From positions 124,001 to 188,000 of the forward strand of contig NZ_SSBJ01000010.1 of the NCBI RefSeq assembly GCF_004795055.1: DNA of 64,000 nt, read 5' to 3'. The position numbers and the translations under genes are program-made. The notes beneath the pieces are model-generated. The model ran no database searches. It was not told the origin of the DNA and was given only the letters and a program-made list of their open reading frames with translations. Every line of letters starts with the position of its first letter. Positions within the stretch are counted from its first letter, which is position 1. Shown piece after piece: positions 53,484 to 62,791 of this stretch. Origin of the DNA: Streptomyces sp. A1136. GTDB lineage: Bacteria > Actinomycetota > Actinomycetes > Streptomycetales > Streptomycetaceae.

Positions 53484-53933
53484 GTGGCCGACAATGCGCG
53501 GGCGAAGAAGCTGGCGGACCTCATCCGGGAGGTGGTGGCCGAGAAGCTGCAGCGCGGGGTCAAGGACCCGCGCCTGGGTACGCACGTGACCATCACGGAC
53601 ACCCGCGTCACCGGCGACCTGCGGGAGGCCACGGTCTTCTACACGGTCTACGGCGACGACGAGGACCGGGCCAGCGCGGCAGCGGGCCTGGAGAGCGCCA
53701 AGGGCGTACTGCGCTCCGCGGTCGGCCGGGCGGCGGGGACCAAGTTCACGCCCACCCTGACCTTCGTCGCGGACGCCCTCCCGGAGAACGCCAAGACCAT
53801 CGAGGACCTCCTCGACAAGGTGCGCGCCTCCGACGCCGAGGTGCGCGAGGCCTCCTCCGGTGCCACCTACGCCGGTGACGCCGACCCGTACAAGAAGCCG
53901 GGCGAGGACGACGAGGACGCAGCCGCGGAATGA
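53484..53933 (+). CDS. rbfA: 30S ribosome-binding factor RbfA
   Basis: 149 residues with the KH-type RbfA domain: ARAKKLADLIREVVAEKLQRGVKDPRLG and ITDTRVTGDLREATVFYTVYG, then the helix with LRSAVGRAAGTKFTPTLTF. An acidic tail (DDEDAAAE) closes the protein. It acts in late maturation of the 30S subunit. The GTG at 53484 follows AAGGAG; the stop overlaps the truB ATG by 4 bases. Confidence 0.95.
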   Translation: MADNARAKKLADLIREVVAEKLQRGVKDPRLGTHVTITDTRVTGDLREATVFYTVYGDDEDRASAAAGLESAKGVLRSAVGRAAGTKFTPTLTFVADALPENAKTIEDLLDKVRASDAEVREASSGATYAGDADPYKKPGEDDEDAAAE

Positions 53934-54868
53934 GCACCGACGCAGGGAAGAATCCGGTGGGCACCCCCTCCCGGCCGGAGGCCGCGGGAGGGCTCGTCAT
54001 CGTCGACAAGCCCGCCGGATTCACTTCGCACGACGTGGTCGCCAAGATGCGCGGGATCGCCAAGACCCGCCGCGTCGGCCACGCCGGCACGTTGGACCCG
54101 ATGGCGACGGGCGTGCTCGTCCTGGGCGTCGAGAGGGCGACCAAGCTCCTCGGTCACCTCGCGCTGACCGAGAAGGAGTACCTCGGGACCATCCGCCTCG
54201 GGCAGAACACGCTCACGGACGACGCCGAGGGCGAGATCACCTCCTCCGCGGACGCGTCCCGGGTGACCCGGGAGGCCGTCGACGCGGGCATCGCCAAGCT
54301 GTCCGGCGAGATCATGCAGGTGCCGTCGAAGGTCAGCGCCATCAAGATCAAGGGCGTGCGCTCCTACAAGCGCGCGCGGGACGGCGAGGACTTCGAGATC
54401 CCGGCCCGGCCCGTGACGGTCTCGTCGTTCCGGGTCTACGACATGCGCGACGCCGAGGCCGAGGACGGGACCAAGGTCGTCGACCTCGTCGTCTCCGTCG
54501 TCTGCTCCAGCGGTACGTACATCCGCGCGCTCGCCCGTGACCTGGGCGCCGACCTCGGCGTCGGCGGCCACCTCACCGCGCTGCGGCGCACGCGGGTGGG
54601 CCCGTACAAGCTCGACCGGGCGCGGACGCTCGACCAGCTCCAGGAGGAGCTGACCGTCATGCCGATCGGCGAGGCGGCCGCGGCGGCGTTCCCGCGCTGG
54701 GACCTCGACGCCCGGCGGGCCTCGCTGCTCGCCAACGGCGTGCGCATCGAGATGCCGGAGGAGTACGCCGAAGGCCGCACGGTCGCGGTGTTCGGTCCGC
54801 AGGGACAGCTGCTCGGTCTGGCCGAGAACAAGAACGGGAAGGCGAAGTCGCTCGCGGTGTTCGTCTGA
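53930..54868 (+). CDS. truB: tRNA pseudouridine-55 synthase
   Basis: 312 residues. The catalytic Asp is D56 in HAGTLDPMATGVL. VDKPAGFTSHDVV precedes it and SSGTYIRALARDLG is the conserved RNA-contact segment near residue 193. The C-terminal PUA-like part is present. It makes pseudouridine 55 in the T-loop of tRNA. Its ATG overlaps the rbfA stop (ATGA), so it closes the ribosome-maturation operon; two hairpins follow. Confidence 0.95.
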   Translation: MSTDAGKNPVGTPSRPEAAGGLVIVDKPAGFTSHDVVAKMRGIAKTRRVGHAGTLDPMATGVLVLGVERATKLLGHLALTEKEYLGTIRLGQNTLTDDAEGEITSSADASRVTREAVDAGIAKLSGEIMQVPSKVSAIKIKGVRSYKRARDGEDFEIPARPVTVSSFRVYDMRDAEAEDGTKVVDLVVSVVCSSGTYIRALARDLGADLGVGGHLTALRRTRVGPYKLDRARTLDQLQEELTVMPIGEAAAAAFPRWDLDARRASLLANGVRIEMPEEYAEGRTVAVFGPQGQLLGLAENKNGKAKSLAVFV

Positions 54869-54889
54869 CCGGGGTGGTCTGCCCGTTGA

Positions 54890-54933
54890 CGTGGAGCGGT
54901 GAGCGCACACCTACTGCTGCTCACCGCTCCACG
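54890..54933 (+). terminator. Strong hairpin after truB
   Basis: CGTGGAGCGGTGAGC and GCTCACCGCTCCACG form a perfect 15-bp stem with a 14-base loop, 21 bases after the truB stop. It probably ends the rimP-truB operon. Confidence 0.75.
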
Positions 54934-54938
54934 ACCCC

Positions 54939-54966
54939 CCTCGGGTAGGTGTTTATCCACCCGAGG
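54939..54966 (+). terminator. Second hairpin after truB
   Basis: CCTCGGGT pairs with ACCCGAGG around a 12-base loop, five bases after the first stem. The remaining 146 bases before the next gene show no other structure I can name. Confidence 0.5.
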
Positions 54967-55112
54967 CCCTGTATTCACCCGTCCAAGCAGGCGCTCGGAG
55001 TGAATGGAGGGAGCACAAGGGGGCGCTTTCGCCTCGTGTGCTTTTCCCGCTGATCTTCACCTGCCTACCGTCATGAGCACGGAACGGCGGGAGTGGTGCG
55101 CGTGGTGCGGCG

Positions 55113-58100
55113 ATGACGGGACTCGTCAGGATCTGCGATCTCGCCGGGCGGGTGCGCGGCAGCGGCTTCGTGGCCGACGACCGCGGCACGGTGATCACCG
55201 CCCACGAGGCCGTCGAGGGCATGGACCGGCTGGTCCTGCACGGGCCCGGGAACCGCACGTGGCTCGCCGCGGCGGTCGATGTCACCGCCCTGCCCGCGCT
55301 CGCCCTCGCCCTCGTACGGACCGACGGCCTCGGGGCGACGCCGCTGCCGGTGGCCCGGCGCGATCCGGTCGAGCCCGGTACGTACGTACGGCTGCCCGCG
55401 CGGGGCTGGCGCCAGGCGCGGGTACTCGCGGCCGGGGCGGAGGTCGCATACCGGACGGGGGACCGGTGTCACGGCCTGCCGGCGGCGGTCGAGCTGGCCA
55501 TCGGGACGGACGGGCGGGACGCCGTGCGCGGCGGCGGGGAGGCCTGCGGGGCCCCGGTCCTCGATGCCACGACCGGAGCGGTGCTCGCGGTCCTGGTCAC
55601 CGCTCTGCGGGCAGAGCACCGCTCGGGCGCCTTCGCCGTGCCGTTGCGCGCGGCGGCCGGGCGGGACCCCGGGGGACCGTTGCACGCGCTGCTGGAGCGC
55701 AACGCCGCCACCGTGCCCGGGTACGGGCCGGAGCTGAACCTCGCGGGCGCCTTGGCACTCACCGCGACCACACGGGGGCCGGTGCCCGCCCCGGGGCCCG
55801 GCCCCCAGCCGGACGAGCCCGTCGCCCGCCCCCGGATCGCCGCCGAGCTGGACGCCTTCACCTCCGGCGACCGGCCCGTCCGACCCGTTCTCGGACTGGT
55901 CGGCGATCCCGGCACCGGCCGCACCACCGCACTCGCCGTCCTGACCGCCGCCCGGGCGCGCGGCGAGCGCCCGGCCCTGACGCTGTGGCTGCGGGGGGCG
56001 GAACTGCGGGACGGTGACGCGTCGCTGGCCGACGCCGTGGATCGGGCGCTGGGCGCCGCCGGGCGGATCGTGGCGGCGGCCGAACGGCCCCCGGCGGCTC
56101 CGCCCGGCGCCCGCGTCACGGAGGGGCGCGCCGAACCGCCCGACGCGGGGACGGGAGCCGGGGGCGCGGGCACCGAGAGCGGGCCGCCCGCCCCCGGCGG
56201 GGCTCCCGGTTCCCCCGGAGGCGACGGCATCGCGGCCGAGGTCGCGCGGCTGGTCGTCGGCGCCGGGCGACCGCTGCTGGTGGTGCTCGACGCCCCCGAG
56301 GAGATGCCGCCGGGGCTCGCCCGGCGCCTCGGGCCGTGGACCGGGGCCACTGCCCGCTGGCTGGAGGGGGCCGGCGCCCGGCTGATCGTCGCCGCCCGGC
56401 CGGAGTACTGGGAGGGGGCCGGCGCCCTCTACCCGCCCGGCGCGCTGCACACGCCCGCGCGGCCCGCAGGCGGGCTGCCGCCGGCCCTGCCCGTCGGCGA
56501 CCTCACCCCCGGCGAGGCCGCCGCACTGCGCGGCCGCCTCGGCCTGCCCGAGGACGCCGTCCGGGAGAGCGACGCCCGGCACCCCTTGACGCTGCGCCTG
56601 CTGGCCGGCGTACGGGCCGCCGGGGCCACCGAGGGCCGTCCGGGCCGGGACGAGGTGTTCGCCGCCCACCTGGACCTCCTCGCCCTGCGGGTGGCCCTGC
56701 GGATCACGGCTGCCACCGCCCACACACCGGGCGTCGGGCCGCACGCGCCGGAGACGCACGGCCCCGGGGTGTACGGCCCCGGGGTGCGACGGCTGGCCGC
56801 CCGGGTGGCCGGGCGGGTCCACGAGGCCGCCCGGCGTTGCCTGGGACCGGGCCGGGGCCGGTTGGACCGGGCCGCCTTCGAGGAGCTGTTCCCCTGGCGT
56901 ACCGGCTGGGCGTCCGCCGCGCTGACCGAGGGGCTGCTGGTCCCGGCCGGGCCCGGCTACCGCTTCGCCCACGAGGAACTGTCCGACTGGCTCCAGGCCG
57001 GCCACCTCGACGTGCCGACCGCGCTGGACGACCTCGTGCACCGGGGGCCTGCCACCACCGGCCTGCCGGTGCCCCGCCACCGCATCGGGCCCGTCCTGGA
57101 AGCGTTGCGGCGGCTACCGCCCGACCAGGTGCGCACGGCGCTGACCGGGCTGGTCGAGGCCCTGAACGCCCTCGAACAGCGCCCCGCCCCGCACGGGGGC
57201 GCCGAGGGGGACCGCGCCTGGTGGGCCGCCCGGCTGCTGCGCGAGACCCTGCTGCGGGCCCCCGACGCCACGCCGCACCTGCCGGTCCTGCACGCCCTTG
57301 CCGCGCACCTGTCCGGCCGGGCGGGCGACGCGCCGGACACCGGTGACTTCGGCGGCCGGTTCTGGAACCGGCTGCGTCTCCCCGAGCCCGACCGGCTGGA
57401 CCTGCTGCGCCGGCTGCTGCCCCACGACCACCGTTACCTCGAAGCCGCCGGCCGCCGCCTCGCCCGCGACCCCCGGTACGTCCAGCCCCTGATCTGCGCC
57501 TGGTTCGGCGACGAGCGCCGCCTGCGGGGCCGCCCCGGCGCGACGGTGGCCACCGCGGCCCAGGCCCTGTTGCACACCCACCGCGGCCTCGCCGCGGACG
57601 ACCTCTGTGAGGCCCTCGTCACCGCCGCGCACCCCCGCGCCGACGAACTGCTGGCCGTACTCGCGGAAGACGAGCCCTCCGTGCTGTGCCGGGCCGTCCA
57701 CCGCTGGGCCCACGACGAGCGGCCCGGACGCCGGGCCGCGGCCGCCGCCTACGGGCAGGCCACCGCCCCCCACGTGCGCGCCCCCGCCGACCGGGAACTG
57801 CTGCGCCGGGCCGCCCGGGCACTGCTCGCCCGCCCCGCGGACGCCGCCCTCCACGGCGGAGCGTTCGCGACGCTGTTGCGCGACCCCCTGGTCCGCGCCC
57901 GATACCTGCCCGACGCCCTGGCCTGCTTCCGCGATCCCGAGTGCGGGGCCCGGCTCCCCGCCGAGGCGCTGGTGGCGGCCCTGCCGATGCTGCCGGAGCC
58001 GGACGCCGTGTTCGACGCCCTGCGCGCCCGGGCCGACGGCGAGGTGGTGCGCGCCCTGGCCGCGCTCACCACCCCCGCGCTCGCCCGGCGCGCGGGTGAC

Positions 58101-58637
58101 CTCGTACGGGAGCACCTGGCGCGGTGCCCCGGGGACGCCCCGCACGCCGCGGTCTTCCTGGACCTGCGCCTGGAACAGGGCCCGGTGGCCGAACCCGTCC
58201 TGCGCCCCTTGGTCCTGGACCTGCTGCGGTCCGCGCCGCCGGCCGTCCGGGCCGCCCTGGCCGCGGTGCTGGCCGCCCCCGGCCGGGAGCCCTCGTACCC
58301 CCTCCGGGGCGAGCTGGCCGACGTACTGCTGCGCGAGGAGACCGATCCGGCGGTCCTCGACGCCTTCTTGGGCGCCGTCGCCGCCGGGGCCGCCGACCGT
58401 CCCCGGCAGCGCACCCGGGACCTGCTGCGGCGCACCGGTCGGCAGCTGCTGCGCCTCCCCGGCGGTCCAGCGGTGTTCGAGCGGAGGACGGTGGAGCTGT
58501 CGCGGACCGACCCGGTCTTCGGCGCGGTGGCCGCGCGGTGGCTGGGGGAGGCGACGGCGGAGGCCGCCGCGCTGCTCGGTCCGGGCGCCCGGCGCACGGT
58601 CGAGAGCCTGAGCCGGGGCGCGCCGGACATCACCTGA
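55113..58637 (+). CDS. Trypsin-like domain fused to a STAND-type NTPase and helical repeats
   Basis: 1174 residues. Residues 1-190 look like a trypsin/chymotrypsin-fold domain: GSGFVADDRGTVITAHEAV gives the His (H31), and the nucleophile motif GDSGGP reads GEACGAPVLD, placing Cys145 where Ser is expected; the Asp is not at its usual place. After a Pro/Gly linker comes an NTPase with LVGDPGTGRTT (264-272; Lys of Walker A replaced by Arg270) and Walker B LLVVLDAPEE (D393). From about 600 on the sequence is Leu/Ala/Arg-rich helical repeat. No signal or membrane segment. The ATG at 55113 has only weak ribosome-binding support. It sits alone between truB and ribF. The layout resembles signal-sensing STAND proteins with protease effectors (inference). 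Confidence 0.72.
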   Translation: MTGLVRICDLAGRVRGSGFVADDRGTVITAHEAVEGMDRLVLHGPGNRTWLAAAVDVTALPALALALVRTDGLGATPLPVARRDPVEPGTYVRLPARGWRQARVLAAGAEVAYRTGDRCHGLPAAVELAIGTDGRDAVRGGGEACGAPVLDATTGAVLAVLVTALRAEHRSGAFAVPLRAAAGRDPGGPLHALLERNAATVPGYGPELNLAGALALTATTRGPVPAPGPGPQPDEPVARPRIAAELDAFTSGDRPVRPVLGLVGDPGTGRTTALAVLTAARARGERPALTLWLRGAELRDGDASLADAVDRALGAAGRIVAAAERPPAAPPGARVTEGRAEPPDAGTGAGGAGTESGPPAPGGAPGSPGGDGIAAEVARLVVGAGRPLLVVLDAPEEMPPGLARRLGPWTGATARWLEGAGARLIVAARPEYWEGAGALYPPGALHTPARPAGGLPPALPVGDLTPGEAAALRGRLGLPEDAVRESDARHPLTLRLLAGVRAAGATEGRPGRDEVFAAHLDLLALRVALRITAATAHTPGVGPHAPETHGPGVYGPGVRRLAARVAGRVHEAARRCLGPGRGRLDRAAFEELFPWRTGWASAALTEGLLVPAGPGYRFAHEELSDWLQAGHLDVPTALDDLVHRGPATTGLPVPRHRIGPVLEALRRLPPDQVRTALTGLVEALNALEQRPAPHGGAEGDRAWWAARLLRETLLRAPDATPHLPVLHALAAHLSGRAGDAPDTGDFGGRFWNRLRLPEPDRLDLLRRLLPHDHRYLEAAGRRLARDPRYVQPLICAWFGDERRLRGRPGATVATAAQALLHTHRGLAADDLCEALVTAAHPRADELLAVLAEDEPSVLCRAVHRWAHDERPGRRAAAAAYGQATAPHVRAPADRELLRRAARALLARPADAALHGGAFATLLRDPLVRARYLPDALACFRDPECGARLPAEALVAALPMLPEPDAVFDALRARADGEVVRALAALTTPALARRAGDLVREHLARCPGDAPHAAVFLDLRLEQGPVAEPVLRPLVLDLLRSAPPAVRAALAAVLAAPGREPSYPLRGELADVLLREETDPAVLDAFLGAVAAGAADRPRQRTRDLLRRTGRQLLRLPGGPAVFERRTVELSRTDPVFGAVAARWLGEATAEAAALLGPGARRTVESLSRGAPDIT

Positions 58638-58759
58638 GCCGGGAAGGCGCTCAGCCCGACGCCGATGCGGGGCCGCGGCGGGCGGCATGGCAGTCTTAGA
58701 CCTGCAATCGGCAAATCGGTACGGGGTCTACCCGCGGGTACGGGCGAGGAGCGGTCTCA

Positions 58760-59716
58760 GTGCAGCGCTGGCGTGGCTTGGAGGACATCCCCGATGACTG
58801 GGGACGCAGCGTCGTCACCATCGGCTCCTACGACGGAGTGCACCGAGGCCATCAGCTGATCATCGGACAGGCCGTGGCCAAGGCGCGCGAACTCGGCGTG
58901 CCCTCGGTCGTCGTGACGTTCAGCCCGCACCCGAGCGAGGTCGTGCGCCCCGGCAGCCACCCGCCGATCCTCGCCACGTACGAGCGTCGGGCCGAGCTGA
59001 TGGCGGCCCTCGGGGTCGACGCGCTGTTGATCCTGCCGTTCACGGCGGAGTTCTCGCAGCTGTCCCCGGCCGACTTCATCGTGAAGGTGCTCGTCGACAA
59101 GCTCCACGCGCGCGCCGTCATCGAGGGTCCGAACTTCCGCTTCGGTCACAAGGCCGCCGGGAACGTCGACTTCCTGCGGGAGCTGGGCGCCACGTACGAC
59201 TACGAGGTCGAGGTCGTCGACCTGGTCGTGCGGGGAGAGGCCGGCGGCGGCGTGCCCTTCTCGTCGACGCTCGCGCGCAAGCTCGTCGCCGAGGGCGACA
59301 TGGAAGGCGTCGCGGAGATCCTCGGCCGCCCGCACCGGGTGGAAGGCGTCGTGGTGCGCGGGGCGCAGCGCGGTCGGGAGCTCGGCTATCCGACGGCGAA
59401 CGTCGAGACGCAGCCGCACACCGCGATCCCGGCCGACGGGGTGTACGCGGGCTGGCTCACGGCGGACGGCGAGCGGATGCCCGCGGCGATCTCGGTGGGT
59501 ACGAACGTGCAGTTCGACGCCACCGAGCGGACCGTGGAGGCGTACGCGATCGACCGCGTCGGGCTGGAGCTCTACGGCATGCACGTGGGCGTCGACTTCC
59601 TCGCCTACGTGCGCGGCATGGCGAAGTTCGAGTCGCTGGAGGGGCTGTTGGAGGCCATCGCGGACGACGTGAAGCGCTCCCGCGTGCTCACGGAGGCCTA
59701 CGACACCCAGCGCTGA
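58760..59716 (+). CDS. ribF: Bifunctional riboflavin kinase/FAD synthetase
   Basis: 318 residues. The N-terminal FAD synthetase domain has GSYDGVHRGHQLII (22-35) and ATP-binding motifs; the C-terminal flavokinase domain has RGRELGYPTANVE with the GxPTAN motif near residue 210. It makes FMN and then FAD. The GTG start at 58760 follows GAGGAG. The gene is downstream of the protease-NTPase gene in the usual Streptomyces location and ends before a 20-bp terminator shared with the opposite strand. Confidence 0.95.
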   Translation: MQRWRGLEDIPDDWGRSVVTIGSYDGVHRGHQLIIGQAVAKARELGVPSVVVTFSPHPSEVVRPGSHPPILATYERRAELMAALGVDALLILPFTAEFSQLSPADFIVKVLVDKLHARAVIEGPNFRFGHKAAGNVDFLRELGATYDYEVEVVDLVVRGEAGGGVPFSSTLARKLVAEGDMEGVAEILGRPHRVEGVVVRGAQRGRELGYPTANVETQPHTAIPADGVYAGWLTADGERMPAAISVGTNVQFDATERTVEAYAIDRVGLELYGMHVGVDFLAYVRGMAKFESLEGLLEAIADDVKRSRVLTEAYDTQR

Positions 59717-59729
59717 GCGGCGCCGCACG

Positions 59730-59782
59730 CGACGCGAAGGGCCCGTACCTCCCCTCGGGGCGGGTACGGGCCCTTCGCGTCG
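59730..59782. terminator. Bidirectional terminator between ribF and the type VII secretion genes
   Basis: A perfect 20-bp stem: GACGCGAAGGGCCCGTACC and its complement, plus one outer C-G pair, with arms 59730-59749 and 59763-59782 and a 13-base loop. It sits between two convergent genes, 13 bases after ribF and 16 before the other stop. Confidence 0.85.
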
Positions 59783-59798
59783 TCCGGGCGGCGCCGGG

Positions 59799-61934
59799 TC
59801 AGCCGAGCCGGGGATCGCGCGGCGGCTGACCGGCCGGGGGCTGCTGTCCCGGCTGCGGCTGCTGCTGCGGGTACTGACCGGGCTGGGGCTGCTGCCAGGG
59901 CTGTCCGGGCTGCGGGTACGGCCGAGGGTCGTACGGCTGGGGCGCCGGCGGCTGCTGGTAGGAGGGCTGCGGCTGGGGGACCCCGGCCTGCGCGCCCGGC
60001 TGGGGCGCTCCCCAGTGGCCCTGCGGGGCCTGCTGCTGGGCGCGGACGAAGTCCTCGGCCACCAGGGCGGAGAGGTTGAAGTACGCCTCGCGGGTCTTGG
60101 GCCGCATCAGGTCCAGGTCCACTTCGGCGCCGGCCGCGAGGTGCTCGTCGAACGGCACCACGACGACGCCGCGGCAGCGGGTCTCGAAGTGCTGCACGAT
60201 GTCCTCGATCTTGATCATCTTGCTGGTCTCGCGGACCCCCGAGATGACGGTGAGCGAGCGGGAGACGAGATCGCCGTACCCGTGCGCGGACAGCCAGTCG
60301 AGGGTGGTGCTCGCGCTGCTCGCGCCGTCCACGGACGGGGTGGAGATGATGATCAGCTGATCGGCGAGGTCGAGGACGCCGCGCATGGCGGAGTAGAGCA
60401 GACCGGTGCCCGAGTCCGTGAGGATGATCGGGTACTGACGGCCCAGCGTCTCGATGGCGCGGCGGTAGTCCTCGTCGTTGAACGTGGTCGAGACGGCCGG
60501 GTCCACGTCGTTGGCGATGATCTCCAGGCCCGAGGGCGCCTGGGAGGTGAACCGCCGGATGTCCATGTACGAGTTGAGGTACGGGATCGCCTGGACGAGG
60601 TCGCGGATGGTCGCCCCGGTCTCGCGCCGGACACGACGGCCGAGTGTTCCGGCGTCGGGGTTGGCGTCGATGGCCAGGATCTTGTCCTGGCGCTCGGTGG
60701 CGAGCGTCGCGCCCAGCGCGGTGGTCGTGGTGGTCTTGCCGACACCGCCCTTGAGGCTGATCACGGCGATGCGGTAGCAGGACATGACCGGGGTGCGGAT
60801 GAGTTCGAGCTTGCGCAGACGCTCGGCCTCCGCCGCCTTGCCGCCGAACCGGAAGCCGGAACGGGTCGGCTTGGGCTTCTGCTTGGCGCGCAGCAGGCGG
60901 TCGGAGGACAGCTCGACGGCGGCGGTGTAGCCGAGCGGCGCCCCGCCGGTGGCCGGGCCGGCCTGGTAGGAGGGCTGCGGCCACTGTCCACCGGCGCGGG
61001 GGTCGTGCGGCGGCTGCGGCTGCGGCTGCGGTTGGGGCTGGGCGGGGGCGGGAGCCGGAACGGGAGCGGGCGTCGGCGCGGGGGGCGGGAATCCGTATCC
61101 GTCCGAGACCTGGTACGTCGGCGGCAGCGCGGGCAGCTCACCGCCCGGTCCCCCGAACGGGGGCTCCGCGGTCGGCGGGACCGCGTCCGCTGGGGTTACG
61201 GGCGGCGCGTAGGGCCCGGGCGGCGTCGCCGCGTAGGGAGCGGGGGGCACGGGCGTGCCCTCGGGCGGCGTGGCGGTGCGGTAGGGCTGCGCCGGCGGCG
61301 CGGCGTCGGCCGGGGGCGCCTGGACCGGCGCGGGTACGGCGTCGGCCGGGGCGGGCGTCGGCGTGGGGGGCGCCGCCTCCACCGGGGTCGCCTCCACCGG
61401 GGTTGCCTCCACCGGGGTCGGCTCGACGGGCGCCGGGGCGGCCGGGGCCGCGTCGGCCGGGGCCTCGGCCACCACGGGCACGGGAGCCGGCTGCGGGGCG
61501 GCGACGGGGGCGGGGACTTGAGCCGGCGCCGGAGCCGGAGCAGCGTCCGCGACGGGCACCGGTGCCGGCATCGGCGCGGGTGCGGGCGTGGGTGCCGGGG
61601 CCGGGTCGGCCGCCGGCGTCGGGACCGCCGGCGGAACGGCGCTGAACACCTGCGGCGGGACCACGGCGTCGGTCGAAGGCGTGCGCGGGGCCGGCGGCGC
61701 GATCCGCATCGTCGGAGGCGACGTCACGTCCGAGGGGCGGTGCGGTTCGAAGCCGCTGCCCTCCGGCAGCGCTGGCACCGACGCGGCGGGAGCCTGCGCC
61801 GCGCCCTGCGTGTACCAGGCCGGAGGGGTGTAGTCGATGGTGAACTCGCCCGTCACCTCGGGCTCCGCATCGGACTGATCGTCCGTCGGGACGTCCCACG
61901 TCCCGCCGCGCCTCTCGTTCCGATCGCCGCTCAC
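59799..61934 (-). CDS. EspI-like MinD-type ATPase of the type VII secretion locus
   Basis: 711 residues. The first about 340 are a Pro/Ala-rich, disordered region with repeats such as [10 protein letters not shown]. The C-terminal MinD/ParA-type domain begins near residue 380 with the deviant Walker A KGGVGKTT (about 393-400), followed by [13 protein letters not shown] and [12 protein letters not shown] Gln/Pro-rich tail ends the protein. This domain order is that of mycobacterial EspI, which modulates ESX-1. GTG at 61934 with AGGAGG upstream. With EccE nearby, it belongs to the type VII secretion cluster; the exact role in Streptomyces is not established. Confidence 0.87.
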   Translation of the reverse strand: MSGDRNERRGGTWDVPTDDQSDAEPEVTGEFTIDYTPPAWYTQGAAQAPAASVPALPEGSGFEPHRPSDVTSPPTMRIAPPAPRTPSTDAVVPPQVFSAVPPAVPTPAADPAPAPTPAPAPMPAPVPVADAAPAPAPAQVPAPVAAPQPAPVPVVAEAPADAAPAAPAPVEPTPVEATPVEATPVEAAPPTPTPAPADAVPAPVQAPPADAAPPAQPYRTATPPEGTPVPPAPYAATPPGPYAPPVTPADAVPPTAEPPFGGPGGELPALPPTYQVSDGYGFPPPAPTPAPVPAPAPAQPQPQPQPQPPHDPRAGGQWPQPSYQAGPATGGAPLGYTAAVELSSDRLLRAKQKPKPTRSGFRFGGKAAEAERLRKLELIRTPVMSCYRIAVISLKGGVGKTTTTTALGATLATERQDKILAIDANPDAGTLGRRVRRETGATIRDLVQAIPYLNSYMDIRRFTSQAPSGLEIIANDVDPAVSTTFNDEDYRRAIETLGRQYPIILTDSGTGLLYSAMRGVLDLADQLIIISTPSVDGASSASTTLDWLSAHGYGDLVSRSLTVISGVRETSKMIKIEDIVQHFETRCRGVVVVPFDEHLAAGAEVDLDLMRPKTREAYFNLSALVAEDFVRAQQQAPQGHWGAPQPGAQAGVPQPQPSYQQPPAPQPYDPRPYPQPGQPWQQPQPGQYPQQQPQPGQQPPAGQPPRDPRLG

Positions 61935-62092
61935 TGAGTCCTCCTGGTCTGTCGAACACCGGTCAGGCGCCCACCTCGACGCCGCGCCCACGCTCAGCCT
62001 AATCGCGCGCCGCCGCCCCGTTCGCCCCCGTACCCCGGCTCACACCACCGCGGCGCCGCCCCGACGCGTCAGCCGGTTGGTCGGTCGGTCGG

Positions 62093-62791
62093 TCAGTCGA
62101 TCCGTCGCGCCGGGCCCAACAGGCCCGTCTCGGTGTCGGTGCCCTGCGTCATGACGAACTTCCGGTCGCGCGGGGTGCACCACAGCGTGACCCCGTCCCC
62201 CAGCGTCGGCAGCGATTCGACCGCCGCCCGCGGCAGGTGCATCAGGCGGCCGACCTGCTCGGCCTCGTCGGGGGACACCCGCTGCACCCCCACCAGGGAC
62301 GCGTTGCGCATCAGCCGGGGCGCCGCCGGGCTCAGGTACGGCAGCAGGGTCAGCACCGACTGCCACGGCCCCGCCACCACCCGCCCGCGCGGCGGCCGCA
62401 TGCCGCAGTCCCGCACCACCAGCACCGGGCTGCCCGCCGAGGCGCCCTGCGGGGGCACCCGCCCGACGTCGTGCAGCGTGACGCACTGCTGACCGCCGCC
62501 CGCGGCCTGGGCCAGCCCGGACCACACCTGCCCCCGCCCCGTCTCCACCGCGACCCGCGCCCCGGTGGCCGCCGCGCGCAGCGCCAGCACCTGCGCCGTC
62601 CACAGGCCGCCGACCAGCGTCACCTCGTACGGCGTGGGTCGGTTGACGCCCAGCACCGCCGGGCGGCCCTCGGCGTCCACTCCGATGACGACCCCGTCGT
62701 CGGCGACGGGCAGGGCCAGCGCGTCCAGGTCGGCCGCCGGGACCACATGTCGTTCACGGCGCGGCCCGATCAGCCCGAAACCGCCCCTCAT
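62093..62791 (-). CDS. Type VII secretion locus protein of unknown function
   Basis: 232 residues without signal or membrane segment. VAVETGRGQVWSGLAQ and the C-terminal LWCTPRDRKFVMTQGTDTETG look conserved, and VTLVGGLWTAQVLALRAAATGARVAVET resembles one half of a nucleotide-binding fold. I do not recognise the family. The ATG overlaps the EccE stop by 4 bases (ATGA), so it is translated together with EccE and probably works with the secretion machine. It lies 158 bases upstream of the EspI-like gene start. Confidence 0.72.
   Translation of the reverse strand: MRGGFGLIGPRRERHVVPAADLDALALPVADDGVVIGVDAEGRPAVLGVNRPTPYEVTLVGGLWTAQVLALRAAATGARVAVETGRGQVWSGLAQAAGGGQQCVTLHDVGRVPPQGASAGSPVLVVRDCGMRPPRGRVVAGPWQSVLTLLPYLSPAAPRLMRNASLVGVQRVSPDEAEQVGRLMHLPRAAVESLPTLGDGVTLWCTPRDRKFVMTQGTDTETGLLGPARRID

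Noticed and set aside
55073..56017. Alternative start ATG at 55073 for the protease-NTPase gene, giving MSTERREWCAWCGDDG
   Set aside because: It is in a different frame from the 1174-codon gene and its continuation is Arg-rich shadow sequence.
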